Part shown: positions 34,395-42,941 of the stretch, in pieces
Layout: every line of letters begins with the position of its first letter
Numbering within the stretch: the first letter of the stretch is position 1
Origin: Azospirillum oleiclasticum
GTDB taxonomy: Bacteria; Pseudomonadota; Alphaproteobacteria; Azospirillales; Azospirillaceae
Direction: 5' to 3'
Length of the DNA: 64,000 bases
Assembly (NCBI RefSeq): GCF_013423485.1
Contig: NZ_JABFFR010000005.1
Location: 186,001-250,000, forward strand
Translations under genes and position numbers: made by a program
The notes under the pieces: model-generated
What the model saw: the letters and a program-made list of their open reading frames with translations, nothing else
Databases searched by the model: none
What the model was told of the DNA's origin: nothing

Positions 34395-34572
34395 GACAGT
34401 CTCCAACGGGTGGTTTGCCCGGCCTTATTCAAGCGCTGTGCCACCATCGGGAGCGCGCTGCGGCGCAGACCGTGGCATCATGCCGCTGCCAGCGGCGGCG
34501 CCAGTTGCCCAATTCCTGGGCAAACCGGTGTCCCGCACGGTACCGCACACATGAGGGACGGAGACACCGGGT

Positions 34573-34929
34573 ATGGATCACGTGATGTTCATCGAACTGG
34601 GCATGGGGGCCGACCTGCACGGGCAGGACGTGACCAAGGCCGCCTGCCGCGCCGTGCGCAACGCCATCGAGCGCAACTCGCTTCCCGGCATGCGCACGCT
34701 CGTCGGCGGCGACAGCAGCCGCATGAAGGTGCATGTGCGGCTGGCCGTGCCCGACGACGCGGACAAGGTCGATCACGACGCGGTGCGCGCCGTCTTCCCC
34801 TACGGTCAGGTGACGGTCGAGGTGGTGCCGGGCGGCATGGTGACGCCGAGCGGCGTGGTTCTGCCCGACAAGGGCGACCGCAACGACCTGATCTACATCG
34901 TCAACGCCGCGGTCACCGTCGGCTACTGA
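34573..34929 (+). CDS. Lin0512-family protein
   Basis: A 118-residue protein of the Lin0512 family, conserved but of unknown function. It has the family pattern MFIELGMGADLHGQDVTKAA at the start, ERNSLPGM in the middle and a glycine-rich VVPGGMVTPSGVVLPDKGD near the C-terminus. Soluble, with no signal peptide. It overlaps the convergent small gene at 34923 by 7 bp and is divergent from the amino-acid ABC operon. Confidence 0.82.
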   Translation: MDHVMFIELGMGADLHGQDVTKAACRAVRNAIERNSLPGMRTLVGGDSSRMKVHVRLAVPDDADKVDHDAVRAVFPYGQVTVEVVPGGMVTPSGVVLPDKGDRNDLIYIVNAAVTVGY

Positions 34930-35111
34930 GCCGCCGCGGCGCGCTTCGCCAGCGTCATCAGCACCTCATCGACCGAGATGGGGTCGAAGCTGCGGACATC
35001 CTCCAGCAGGTCGCGCAGGCGGATGGTGATGATCTCCCCGGTCTGGTGCTTGTCGAAGACCGGGGTGTCGCCCAGCGCCTCGGCCATCCGCCGCAGCGTC
35101 GTCTCGTCCAT
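34923..35111 (-). CDS. Small conserved-looking hypothetical protein
   Basis: A 62-residue soluble protein (MDETTLRRMAEALGDTPVFD at the start, ending LAKRAAAAQ) with a helix-rich, acidic-basic composition. The ATG at 35111 has a GGGAGG ribosome site; the frame extends upstream to 35147 without a better start. It converges on and overlaps the Lin0512 gene by 7 bp. No family was recognised. Confidence 0.5.
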   Translation of the reverse strand: MDETTLRRMAEALGDTPVFDKHQTGEIITIRLRDLLEDVRSFDPISVDEVLMTLAKRAAAAQ

Positions 35112-35213
35112 GAAATCGCCTCCCTTCCGGTGCTTCCTGGGGAACACCGGGCGGGGACGATCGTCCCGCCGCCGCGTTCAAGGGTGGGTCGGGGACGGCA
35201 GGGTGAGGGCTTG

Positions 35214-35921
35214 ATGGGGCGGTTGCTGCGCTGGGTGTCGCTGCTGGTGCTGGCGGGGCTGGCCGTGCTGGCCCCGCTGGTGTGGCAGGGGGTGATCGTG
35301 CTGCCCGAGGCGTACGACCCCTGGGCGCCGCTGCGCATCGACGCGGAGCCCGGCCTGCTGACCCGCCACAAGCTGCACCGGCTGGAGGAGGACGGGGTGC
35401 TGTGCCGTCTGGTGCTGCACGGCGCCGGCCAGCCCTTCACCCCCGTGCCCGACCGGCAGACTGCAGAGGGCTGCGGCTTCACCGACGCCGTGCGCGTGGA
35501 GCGCACGGGTGTACGCTTCAACGACGGCGTCACCGCCACCTGCGCCGTCGCCGCGGCGTGGCTGCTGTTCGAGCGGCACGCGCTGCAGCCGGCGGCCGAG
35601 GCGCATTTCGGCAGCCGGGTGGTGGGGGTGCGGCATCTCGGCACCTATTCCTGCCGCAACCTGTACGGCCGGGCGGAGGGGCGGCGCAGCGAGCACGCCA
35701 CCGGCAACGCCATCGACATCGCCGGCTTCACGCTCGCCGACGGCACCCGCATCGCCCTGCCCGCCGACTGGGACAGCGCCGACCCACGCAAGGCCGCCTT
35801 CCTGCGCGACGCGCGGAACGGCGCCTGCCGCTTCTTCGACGTGGTGCTCGGGCCGGACTACAACGCCGCCCACCGCGACCACTTCCACCTCGACATGGGG
35901 CGCTTCCGCGCCTGCCGGTGA
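35214..35921 (+). CDS. Extensin-like C-terminal domain protein
   Basis: A 235-residue protein with an N-terminal membrane helix (LLRWVSLLVLAGLAVLAPLVW) that could be a signal anchor, followed by the extensin-like C-terminal domain. Motifs resembling the D-Ala-D-Ala peptidase fold are visible: SEHATGNAIDIAGF and HRDHFHLD, suggesting a periplasmic metal-dependent cell-wall function. A GGGTGAGGG run precedes the ATG. It ends 4 bp before the convergent TonB receptor gene. Confidence 0.82.
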   Translation: MGRLLRWVSLLVLAGLAVLAPLVWQGVIVLPEAYDPWAPLRIDAEPGLLTRHKLHRLEEDGVLCRLVLHGAGQPFTPVPDRQTAEGCGFTDAVRVERTGVRFNDGVTATCAVAAAWLLFERHALQPAAEAHFGSRVVGVRHLGTYSCRNLYGRAEGRRSEHATGNAIDIAGFTLADGTRIALPADWDSADPRKAAFLRDARNGACRFFDVVLGPDYNAAHRDHFHLDMGRFRACR

Positions 35922-35925
35922 GCGG

Positions 35926-38373
35926 TCACCAGCGCCGGCTGACCGTCGCCATCACCGTGCGCTGCTCGCCGTAGTAGCAGCTTCCGTAGGAGCAATTGGC
36001 GATGTACTCCTTGTCGGTGAGGTTGCGGGCGTTGAGCGCGAGGTTCCAGTCCTCGAACTCGTAGCCGATCATGGCGTCGAACAGCGTGTAGGACGGCACG
36101 GCGGCCACCGTGGTTTCCCCCATACCGTGGTTTGAGCCGTTGTAACGCACGCCGGCACCGAACTTCAGCCCGCCGGGGAGCCGGTAGTCGGCCCACAGCG
36201 AGCCGCGGTGCTTCGACACGGCGTTCAGTTGCTTGCCGACCTCGTCGGGGTTGCTGCTGGCGGTGACGTCGGCCTTGGGCGTCCACGCATAGGCGGCCGT
36301 GAGGGTGAGGCCGGGCAGGGGCTGCACCACCGCTTCCAGCTCCACCCCGCGCACGGTGACCTCGCCGGTCTGGCGCGGCATGGCGTCCAGATCGTAGGTG
36401 ACGTAGTTCCGGCGGCGCAGGTCGAACACGGCGATGCCGTAGGTGTCGTCGGTCCCCGGCGGTTGGTAGCGCAGACCGGCTTCGTACTGGCGGCCGGTCT
36501 CGGGCTCCATCAGCTTGCCGGTGGCGGGGTCCACGACCGCGCTCGGCACGAAGGATTCCGAATAGCTCACATAGGGGGCGAGCCCGCTCGGGTGCAGATA
36601 GACCAGCCCGGCCCGGCCGGTCAGCCGGTGGACGGTGTCGTCGATATCGGTGCCGTCCACCTCGTTGACCGCCTGGACGCGCGCGCGGTCGTAGCGGCCG
36701 CCGACGGTCAGCACCCAGCGTTCGTCGAACTTGAGCTGGTCCTGCAGATAGACGCCCAACTGCGACACCGTGGTCCGCCCGTCCCAATAGGGCGCCGCCG
36801 GGATGACGGGGGAACCGTAGACGGGCGCGTAGAGGTCGAGCGGGGCCACGCTGCCGCCGGACACGGTGACCTGATCCACCCGCGTGCGCTGGTAATCGAG
36901 ACCCCCCAGCACCCGGTTGGACCACCGTCCGAAGCGCTGGTCGAACTGCGCCTGGTTGTCGATGGTCAGGCTGCCCAGCGTCTCGTCGCTGGTGAACACG
37001 CTGCGCCGCACCGTCCGGTAGTTGGCCGGGTCGGTCTCGTCGCCGTTGACGGCGATGAAGTTGCGCCCGTTGACCTGCCGGTAGTCGATGTCGAGATGGT
37101 TGTAACGGGCGTTCTGGCGCAGGGTCACCGCGTCGTTCACCCGATGCTCCAGCAGATAGCCCAGCGACCATTGCTGCTGGAAGACATGGTTGTAATCGGG
37201 CTCCCCGTTGTAGGTGGAGGACGGAACCTTGGTGCCGGCCGGTGTGGCGATCAGCGACCCGACCTCCGGGGCGTTGCGGGTCAGGGTGCCGGACCAGCTC
37301 TTGCTGTACTGCGCCAGCAGGGTCAGCGTGGTGTCGTCGTTCGGGCGCAGGGTGACGGACGGTGCCACGAACACGCGGTCGTTCGGCATGCCCTCCGCCG
37401 CCAGTTCGGCATCCTGGAGCAGCGCGATGAAGCGGTAGAGCACACGCCCCTCCGCATCGACCGGACCGGAGACGTCGCCGGCGAGCTGGCGGTGGGCGTC
37501 GGTGCCGAGCTGCAACCGCAGCTCGCCCTGCGGCGTGGCGGTCGGGCGCTTGCTCACCACATTGACCAGCCCGCCCGGCCCGCTCTGCCCGTAGAGGACC
37601 GAGGAGGGGCCGCGCAGCACCTCGATCCGCTCCGCGCTGTAATTCTCGACCCGCCACACCGACCAGGTGTCGATGTTGCGCAGTTGCAGCCCGTCCAGGT
37701 AGAAGCCGGGCGTGTAGACGTCGAAGCCGCGGAGCTGGACCCAGTCGAAACGGGAATCGGTGCCGTAGGGGGCGATCTCGATGCCGGGGGTGTAGCTCAG
37801 CGCCTCCTTCACGTTGGTGGCGCCCATCGCCTCGATCCGCGGGGCGGTGACCACCGAGATGGACTGCGGCGTCTCCAGGATCGGCGTGTCGGTCTTGGTG
37901 CCGGCGGCGCTGCGGCGGACGGTGTAGCCGCTGTCGGGACCATAGGGGCCGGCCCCGGCACCCCGCACCATGACCGGATCCAGCGTGACGCTGCCGTCGG
38001 TGCGCAGCTCCACCAGCGTGACCGAGGTCGGCCCGGTCATCCGGTAGGAGAAGCCGGTGCCGGCCAGCAGCCGGGCCAGCGCCTCGGTCGCCGGGAAGCG
38101 TCCGGTGACGCCGGGCGAACGGGCGGTGCCGGTCATGCCGGCGGGGTAGACCACCTCCAGATTGGCGGCCATCCCGAAAGCGGTGAGGGCGGAGGCCAGC
38201 GGCTGCGGCGGGATCGCGAAGCTCCGCACCGCGGCCGTTTCGGCCGGGGCCGACGGCGTCGGTGTTTGCGCCTGCGCCCCGGCAAACCCCGGCGCTGACA
38301 GCGCCACCCCCGCCAGCAGCGCCCCGCACAGCCGCCGCACCCCGCGTCCCCGCACCCGAACCGCCATCGTCAT
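35926..38373 (-). CDS. TonB-dependent siderophore receptor with signalling domain
   Basis: Outer-membrane ferric-siderophore receptor of 815 aa (FpvA/FoxA type). Order: signal peptide (LCGALLAGVALSAPGFAGAQA), N-terminal STN signalling domain (about residues 48-120, FAIPPQPLASALTAFGMAANL), a TonB-box region, plug domain (TPQSISVVTAPRIEAMG and VEVLRGPSSVLYG-type motif), then a 22-strand barrel ending in the aromatic MATVSRRW. The STN domain fits surface signalling through the FecR and FecI proteins encoded next to it. A Fur-like site lies 19 bp before the ATG. Confidence 0.92.
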   Translation of the reverse strand: MTMAVRVRGRGVRRLCGALLAGVALSAPGFAGAQAQTPTPSAPAETAAVRSFAIPPQPLASALTAFGMAANLEVVYPAGMTGTARSPGVTGRFPATEALARLLAGTGFSYRMTGPTSVTLVELRTDGSVTLDPVMVRGAGAGPYGPDSGYTVRRSAAGTKTDTPILETPQSISVVTAPRIEAMGATNVKEALSYTPGIEIAPYGTDSRFDWVQLRGFDVYTPGFYLDGLQLRNIDTWSVWRVENYSAERIEVLRGPSSVLYGQSGPGGLVNVVSKRPTATPQGELRLQLGTDAHRQLAGDVSGPVDAEGRVLYRFIALLQDAELAAEGMPNDRVFVAPSVTLRPNDDTTLTLLAQYSKSWSGTLTRNAPEVGSLIATPAGTKVPSSTYNGEPDYNHVFQQQWSLGYLLEHRVNDAVTLRQNARYNHLDIDYRQVNGRNFIAVNGDETDPANYRTVRRSVFTSDETLGSLTIDNQAQFDQRFGRWSNRVLGGLDYQRTRVDQVTVSGGSVAPLDLYAPVYGSPVIPAAPYWDGRTTVSQLGVYLQDQLKFDERWVLTVGGRYDRARVQAVNEVDGTDIDDTVHRLTGRAGLVYLHPSGLAPYVSYSESFVPSAVVDPATGKLMEPETGRQYEAGLRYQPPGTDDTYGIAVFDLRRRNYVTYDLDAMPRQTGEVTVRGVELEAVVQPLPGLTLTAAYAWTPKADVTASSNPDEVGKQLNAVSKHRGSLWADYRLPGGLKFGAGVRYNGSNHGMGETTVAAVPSYTLFDAMIGYEFEDWNLALNARNLTDKEYIANCSYGSCYYGEQRTVMATVSRRW

Positions 38374-38391
38374 CCCCCGTTCTCGCCATCA

Positions 38392-38406
38392 TGCGAACGA
38401 CTTGCA
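38392..38406. promoter_or_regulatory. Fur-like box before the siderophore receptor
   Basis: TGCGAACGACTTGCA matches 12 of 15 positions of the alphaproteobacterial Fur-type box TGCAAATGATTTGCA. It sits within a larger dyad (ATGCGA and TCGCAT arms, 38391-38413). Its position just upstream of the receptor gene fits iron repression. Which regulator (Fur, Mur or Irr) binds cannot be decided. Confidence 0.45.
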
Positions 38407-38477
38407 GTCGCATATTGGCTAGGACGAAAGCCGCGGCGGCGCCCCACACCCCGCTCATGAAAAAAAGTTCGGAACGG

Positions 38478-39506
38478 TCAGGCGCGGTGCAGCAGGGTCA
38501 GGTAGGGGCCGAAGCTCTGCAGGCGCACCGGCAGGGTGCCGACGATGGCGCGCAGCGCGCGGTCGGGGTCGCGCCCGTCGACCACGCCGCTGACCCGGCG
38601 GCCGGCCACCGCGTCGTCGGTGATCAGGATGCGGCCGGGGTGGTAGCGGGCGATCTCCTCCACCACCTCGGCCAGCGGGCGGTCCTCGAACACCAGCTTG
38701 CCGGTGCGCCACGCCTGCGCCACGGCGGGGTCGACCGCGGCCATGGCGGCGAAGCCGTCCGGCCCGTAGCGGCCCCGCTCGCCGGCCGACAGCCGCCGGG
38801 TCGGCGCGCTGTCGGTCGCGGTGTCCGTTGCGGCGTCGAGGGCGACCGCGACGGTGCGGGCGCCGACGGTCACCTCGACATCCGCCCCCACATGGCCGAC
38901 CGAGAATTCGGCGCCGACGGCACTGGTGGTGCCGGCCCCCGCCCGCACCAGGAAGGGGCGGTCCTGATCGGGGGCGACGGCGAACCACGCGCGCCCGCGC
39001 AGCAGCTCCACCCGCCGCCCGTCGCCGGTCATGTCGATCGACAGGGCGGAATCGGCGTCGAGCGTCAGGACGCTGCCGTCGGCCAGCCGCCGCGTCGCCA
39101 CCTCGCCCACCCCGGTGGCATGGTCGGCCCGCCAGCCGCGCAGCAGCGCCGGCCCGATCGCGACGCCCAGCAGCCCGGCGGCCAGCGCCCCGCCGGCCAG
39201 CGCCAGCGCACCGCGGCGGTTCGGGCGGCGGATGGCCGGGGTTGCCGTGGCGCGTTCCAGCCGCCGCGCCTCGGCGGCCAGATCCTCCAGCCCACCCAGA
39301 TCGTCCCACGCTGCGGCCAGCGCCTCGTAGGCGCGGCGGTGGGCGGGGTCGGCGGCCAGCCACGCGGCGAGGGCCGGGTCGGCGTGGCCGCCGGCGTCGC
39401 GCGCCAGGAACCAGCGCAGCGCCTCGGCCTCGACCGCGTCGGCTGTGGCGGCGGCGGGGGAGGCTGGTCCGGAAGCCGGCGCGGGGGCGGGCGGATGGTC
39501 GGTCAT
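38478..39506 (-). CDS. fecR: FecR-family anti-sigma/signal-transfer protein
   Basis: Inner-membrane protein of 342 aa that would relay receptor occupancy to FecI. The N-terminal DUF4880 cytoplasmic domain (EALRWFLARDAGG, AWLAADPAHRRAYEAL) is followed by one membrane helix (residues about 98-120, LALAGGALAAGLLGVAIG). Then come the periplasmic FecR domain (RRLADGSVLTLDADSAL, GRAWFAVAPD, SAVGAEFSV) and a C-terminal DUF4974-type domain. It lies between fecI and the receptor gene, all on one strand. Confidence 0.9.
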   Translation of the reverse strand: MTDHPPAPAPASGPASPAAATADAVEAEALRWFLARDAGGHADPALAAWLAADPAHRRAYEALAAAWDDLGGLEDLAAEARRLERATATPAIRRPNRRGALALAGGALAAGLLGVAIGPALLRGWRADHATGVGEVATRRLADGSVLTLDADSALSIDMTGDGRRVELLRGRAWFAVAPDQDRPFLVRAGAGTTSAVGAEFSVGHVGADVEVTVGARTVAVALDAATDTATDSAPTRRLSAGERGRYGPDGFAAMAAVDPAVAQAWRTGKLVFEDRPLAEVVEEIARYHPGRILITDDAVAGRRVSGVVDGRDPDRALRAIVGTLPVRLQSFGPYLTLLHRA

Positions 39507-39516
39507 CAGGGTGCCG

Positions 39517-40038
39517 TCAGCCGTCGAGCCGGCGCAGATGGTCGCGGCACTGCGCCATCGCCCGCTGGACGTGCTTCTCCACCATGCTGACGGAGATGCC
39601 GAGGCGCCGCGCGATCTCCGGGTGCGACAGGCCGGTGAAACGGTGGAGCAGGAACACCTCGCGGCAGCGCGGCGGCAGCGCGTCGATGGCGGCGCGCAGG
39701 GCCAGCAGCCGCTGGCGCTGGTGCAGCACGTCGTCGGCCGCCGGCCGGTCGCAGGCGAGAGCGTCCGGCACCGGGTCGGGGCTGAGGTGGCGCTGGATGG
39801 CGCGGGCGCGGCGCTGGTGGTCGGTGGCGAGGTTGCCGGCCATGCGGAACAGATAGGCACGGGGGTTGGCGATGGCCGCCGAGGCGTCCCCGCCCAGCTC
39901 GCGCAGCCGCACGCACAGGTCCTGCACCACGTCGGCCGCCAGCGAGGCGCAGCCAAGCCGGCGGGTGAGCAGGCGCAGCAGGTCCTGGTAATGCACCTGC
40001 ACGAGGGCGAGGAGGTCGCTGGAGGCGGCGTCGGACAT
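39517..40038 (-). CDS. fecI: FecI-type ECF sigma factor
   Basis: Iron-starvation sigma factor of 173 aa. Region 2 (LAADVVQDLCVRL, PRAYLFRMAGNLATDH) and region 4 (LPPRCREVFLLHRFTGLSHPEI then MVEKHVQRAM) match the FecI group closely. The ATG at 40038 is chosen; the frame opens at 40101 through the control region. It is followed after 10 bp by fecR and then the receptor gene. A palindrome upstream (40062-40083) suggests iron control. Confidence 0.92.
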   Translation of the reverse strand: MSDAASSDLLALVQVHYQDLLRLLTRRLGCASLAADVVQDLCVRLRELGGDASAAIANPRAYLFRMAGNLATDHQRRARAIQRHLSPDPVPDALACDRPAADDVLHQRQRLLALRAAIDALPPRCREVFLLHRFTGLSHPEIARRLGISVSMVEKHVQRAMAQCRDHLRRLDG

Positions 40039-40061
40039 GACGGGGGCGGGTGGGGAAAGCG

Positions 40062-40083
40062 AATGCGAAGCGTTCTTAGCATT
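40062..40083. promoter_or_regulatory. Palindromic iron-box candidate upstream of fecI
   Basis: Arms AATGCGAAG (40062-40070) and CTTAGCATT (40075-40083) around a 4-bp centre pair at 8 of 9 positions. The centre lies about 34 bp before the fecI ATG. The TGCGAA half resembles the box before the receptor gene, so one iron regulator may act at both sites. Inference from symmetry and position. Confidence 0.45.
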
Positions 40084-40119
40084 TCCACGGCGTGCCGTCA
40101 CCAGCCTCCGTCGCTCCGC

Positions 40120-41016
40120 TCATTCGGGGGCCGTGCCCACCACGTCGGACGCGGTTCCGAAGCAGGCGATCAGCATCTCGATGAGAATCCGCACCTTGCG
40201 GGTCGGATGCTGGCCCGGCGGACGGACCACATAGATGCCCGCCGGCCGGATCGGGTGGCGCGTCATCACCGGCACCAGCGCGCCGGAGGCGAGGTGCTCC
40301 CGGATCAGGCCCTCGGGCAGATAGGCGATGCCGAGCCCGGCCAGGGCGGCGGCGACCAGGGCGGTCCCGTTGTCGGCCTTGAAGCGCCCTTGTGGGCGCA
40401 GCGTGACCGTCGTCCCGCCGTCCAGGAACTGCCAGCTCTCGGTGCCCTGCATCAGCGCCTGATGGGCGATCAGCGCGTCGGGCGTTTCCGGTGCCCCGTG
40501 CTCGGCGATGTAGTCGGGGCTGGCCACCAGGGTTCCATGGATCGGGCCGATCCGCCGCGCGATCAGGTTGGAGTCCGGAAGATGGCCGAGCCGGATGGCG
40601 CAGTCGTAGCCCTCGGCGATGAGGTCCACGAAGCGGTCGCTGTAGCTGGTGTGGATGTGAAGATGCGGATGGCGCCGCGCCATCTCGGCGAACACATGCG
40701 CGAAGTGGGTCGGGCCGAAGGTCAGCGGCACGGCGACGCGCAACCGGCCGCGAAGCTCCCCCTCCGGTAGTATCGCTTCACGGGCGGCGTCAACCTCCGC
40801 GCAAGCTCTGGCGGCGTGATCCCGCAATGTGACCCCCGCCTCGGTCAGTGCCGCGCCGCGTGTGCTTCGCGCCAGCAACTGGACGCCAAGGTCCTGCTCC
40901 AGCCGCGCCAGCCGTCGGCTGACGATCGACTTGGAAAGACCGAGACGACGCGCCGCGGATGTCAGGCCACCGGCGTCGGCGACTTCCACGAAGGTTCGGA
41001 GATCTTCGATGTCCAC
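40120..41016 (-). CDS. LysR-family transcriptional regulator
   Basis: LysR regulator of 298 aa starting with a GTG at 41016. The helix-turn-helix (FVEVADAGGLTSAARRLGLSK, ending RRLARLEQDLGVQL) occupies residues 8-50, and the effector domain follows (LRGRLRVAVPLTFGPTHFAHV). It belongs to the AaeR/DsdC-like subgroup in which LRVAVP and YDCAIRLGHLPDSNLIARR are common. It is divergent from the isochorismatase-like gene at 41164, its likely target. Confidence 0.88.
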   Translation of the reverse strand: MDIEDLRTFVEVADAGGLTSAARRLGLSKSIVSRRLARLEQDLGVQLLARSTRGAALTEAGVTLRDHAARACAEVDAAREAILPEGELRGRLRVAVPLTFGPTHFAHVFAEMARRHPHLHIHTSYSDRFVDLIAEGYDCAIRLGHLPDSNLIARRIGPIHGTLVASPDYIAEHGAPETPDALIAHQALMQGTESWQFLDGGTTVTLRPQGRFKADNGTALVAAALAGLGIAYLPEGLIREHLASGALVPVMTRHPIRPAGIYVVRPPGQHPTRKVRILIEMLIACFGTASDVVGTAPE

Positions 41017-41163
41017 GCGGCGTTCCCGGTTCGGCGACACAGTGTGCCAAGGGCCGCGGCTACCGTACCACACACCGGAATGGCACTGTCCACCCGGACG
41101 ACGTCGCGGGAAGCGCAGGTTTCCCGGCGCGTCGATCCCATCCAAAGACAACAGGGAACAGAG

Positions 41164-41817
41164 ATGACCTTCCGCAACGGCCTCGCGTCGCTCCTCCGTC
41201 CCGAGGATTCGGTGCTCGTCCTGATCGATCACCAGCCCTACCAGCTTGCGAACGTGAACAGCCACGAGCCGCAGATGGTGATCAACAACACGGCCGGCCT
41301 GGCGAAGGCCGCCAAGGCCTTCGGCGTGCCCACCATCCTGACCACGGTGATCGCCGCCCGCGGCGGCCTGCTCTTCCCGCAGATCACCGACGTGTTCCCC
41401 GGCCAGGAGGTGATCGACCGGACCTTCATCAACACCTGGGAGGATCCCAAGGTGGTCGACGCCGTCAAGGCGACCGGCCGCAAGCAGCTCGTCATCGCCG
41501 GTCTGTGGACCGAGGTGTGCGTCGCCATGCCGGTGATCCAGGCGCTCGGCGAAGGCTGGGACGTGACGGTGATCACCGACGCCTCGGGCGGTGTCTCGGT
41601 CGAGGCGCACCAGATCGCCATCCAGCGCATGATCGCGGCCGGCGCCAACATGATGACGTGGCTGGCGATCGCGGCGGAATGGCAGCGCGACTGGGCGCGG
41701 ATGGACACGGCCGTGCCACTGACCGACGTGATCGTCCAGCACGCCGGCGGCAGCGGCATCGCCTATCTGTGGGAGCAGCAGCTCCTCAACACGCCGGTGG
41801 AGGGCGCGGCACGCTGA
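41164..41817 (+). CDS. Isochorismatase-family hydrolase (YcaC-like)
   Basis: Cysteine hydrolase of 217 aa close to YcaC-type proteins. The catalytic triad pattern is visible: Asp in VLVLIDHQPYQ, Lys/Arg region near FINTWEDPKV, and the nucleophilic Cys in GLWTEVCVAMP. The GEGWDVTVITDASGG strand is characteristic. An AGGGAACAGAG ribosome site precedes the ATG. Substrate unknown in this family. It is divergent from a LysR gene and followed by a quinone oxidoreductase 101 bp downstream, which may be in the same unit. Confidence 0.88.
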   Translation: MTFRNGLASLLRPEDSVLVLIDHQPYQLANVNSHEPQMVINNTAGLAKAAKAFGVPTILTTVIAARGGLLFPQITDVFPGQEVIDRTFINTWEDPKVVDAVKATGRKQLVIAGLWTEVCVAMPVIQALGEGWDVTVITDASGGVSVEAHQIAIQRMIAAGANMMTWLAIAAEWQRDWARMDTAVPLTDVIVQHAGGSGIAYLWEQQLLNTPVEGAAR

Positions 41818-41918
41818 TCCGGGCGTAGCCGGCAACGGACCAGGCTGCCGGGAGGCGGCGGGGATCACCAGCACGACGGCGCCCCCGCCGCCCCGGCCTT
41901 TTCTGAGAAGGTACGAAC

Positions 41919-42923
41919 ATGACCGACACCATGAAGGCGATCCTGCTCGTCAAATTCGGTGGCTTCGACGCGTTCGAGATGCGCGAGGTTGCCGTACCGG
42001 TCGTCGGACCACGGCAGATCCGGGTGCGTGTCCACGCCACCGCCATCAATCCTTTGGACTATCAGATTCGGCGTGGCGACTACACCGACCACGTGCCGCT
42101 CCCCGCCATCATCGGCCACGACATTTCCGGGGTCGTGGAAGAGAGGGGAGCGGCCGTGACCGAGTTCGACGTCGGCGACGAGGTCTATTACACGCCCAGG
42201 ATTTTCGGCGGCCCCGGCTCCTATGCGGAGCAGCACGTCGCCGATGTCGAGCTGGTCGGGCGCAAGCCGAGCACCATCAGCCATCTGGAAGCCGCCAGCC
42301 TGACGCTGGTCGGCGGGACGGTCTGGGAAGCCCTAGTGACCCGCGCCCAGCTTGCCGTCAGCGAGACCATTCTGATCCATGGCGGTGCCGGCGGCGTGGG
42401 GAGCGTGGCGATCCAGCTTGCCAAGGCGATGGGCGCGCGGGTCATCACGACGGCGCGCCGCAGCAACCATGAGTTCGTGCGATCGCTCGGGGCGGACGAG
42501 GTGATCGACCACAGCGCCGACGACTACGTCTCGGCGGTGGCGGACCTGACGCACGGGCACGGGGTGAACGTCGTGTTCGACACCATCGGCGGCGACACCC
42601 TGACGAGGAGCGCTCGGGTCCTTGCGGATGCCGGACGGCTGGTCAGCATCGTCGACATCGCGCAGCCGCAGAACCTGATCGAGGCCTGGGGAAAGAACGC
42701 CGCCTACCATTTCGTGTTCACACGCCAGAACCGGGGCAAGCTCGACGCGCTGACCAACCTGGTCGAACGCGGCCTGATCAAGCCGGTGATCGGCGCGGTG
42801 CTGCCACTGGCCCGCATCGGCGACGCGCATGAACTGCTCGAAAATGGGGGCTCCCGCGGGCTTCGCGGCAAGGTGGCGATCGACGTCGTGGGCCAGACGG
42901 TGGAGCTTCCCGTCCCGCGATAG
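41919..42923 (+). CDS. Zinc-less NADPH:quinone oxidoreductase-type dehydrogenase
   Basis: MDR-superfamily oxidoreductase of 334 aa. The N-terminal GroES-like domain (residues about 1-125) contains [13 protein letters not shown] and [12 protein letters not shown] without zinc ligands. The nucleotide-binding domain begins with [28 protein letters not shown]. It probably reduces quinones or enals with NADPH. It lies downstream of the isochorismatase-like gene under the same putative LysR control and ends 18 bp from the convergent pcaQ. Confidence 0.88.
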   Translation: MTDTMKAILLVKFGGFDAFEMREVAVPVVGPRQIRVRVHATAINPLDYQIRRGDYTDHVPLPAIIGHDISGVVEERGAAVTEFDVGDEVYYTPRIFGGPGSYAEQHVADVELVGRKPSTISHLEAASLTLVGGTVWEALVTRAQLAVSETILIHGGAGGVGSVAIQLAKAMGARVITTARRSNHEFVRSLGADEVIDHSADDYVSAVADLTHGHGVNVVFDTIGGDTLTRSARVLADAGRLVSIVDIAQPQNLIEAWGKNAAYHFVFTRQNRGKLDALTNLVERGLIKPVIGAVLPLARIGDAHELLENGGSRGLRGKVAIDVVGQTVELPVPR

Positions 42924-42941
42924 ACGCGGTGGCGGTTGGCG

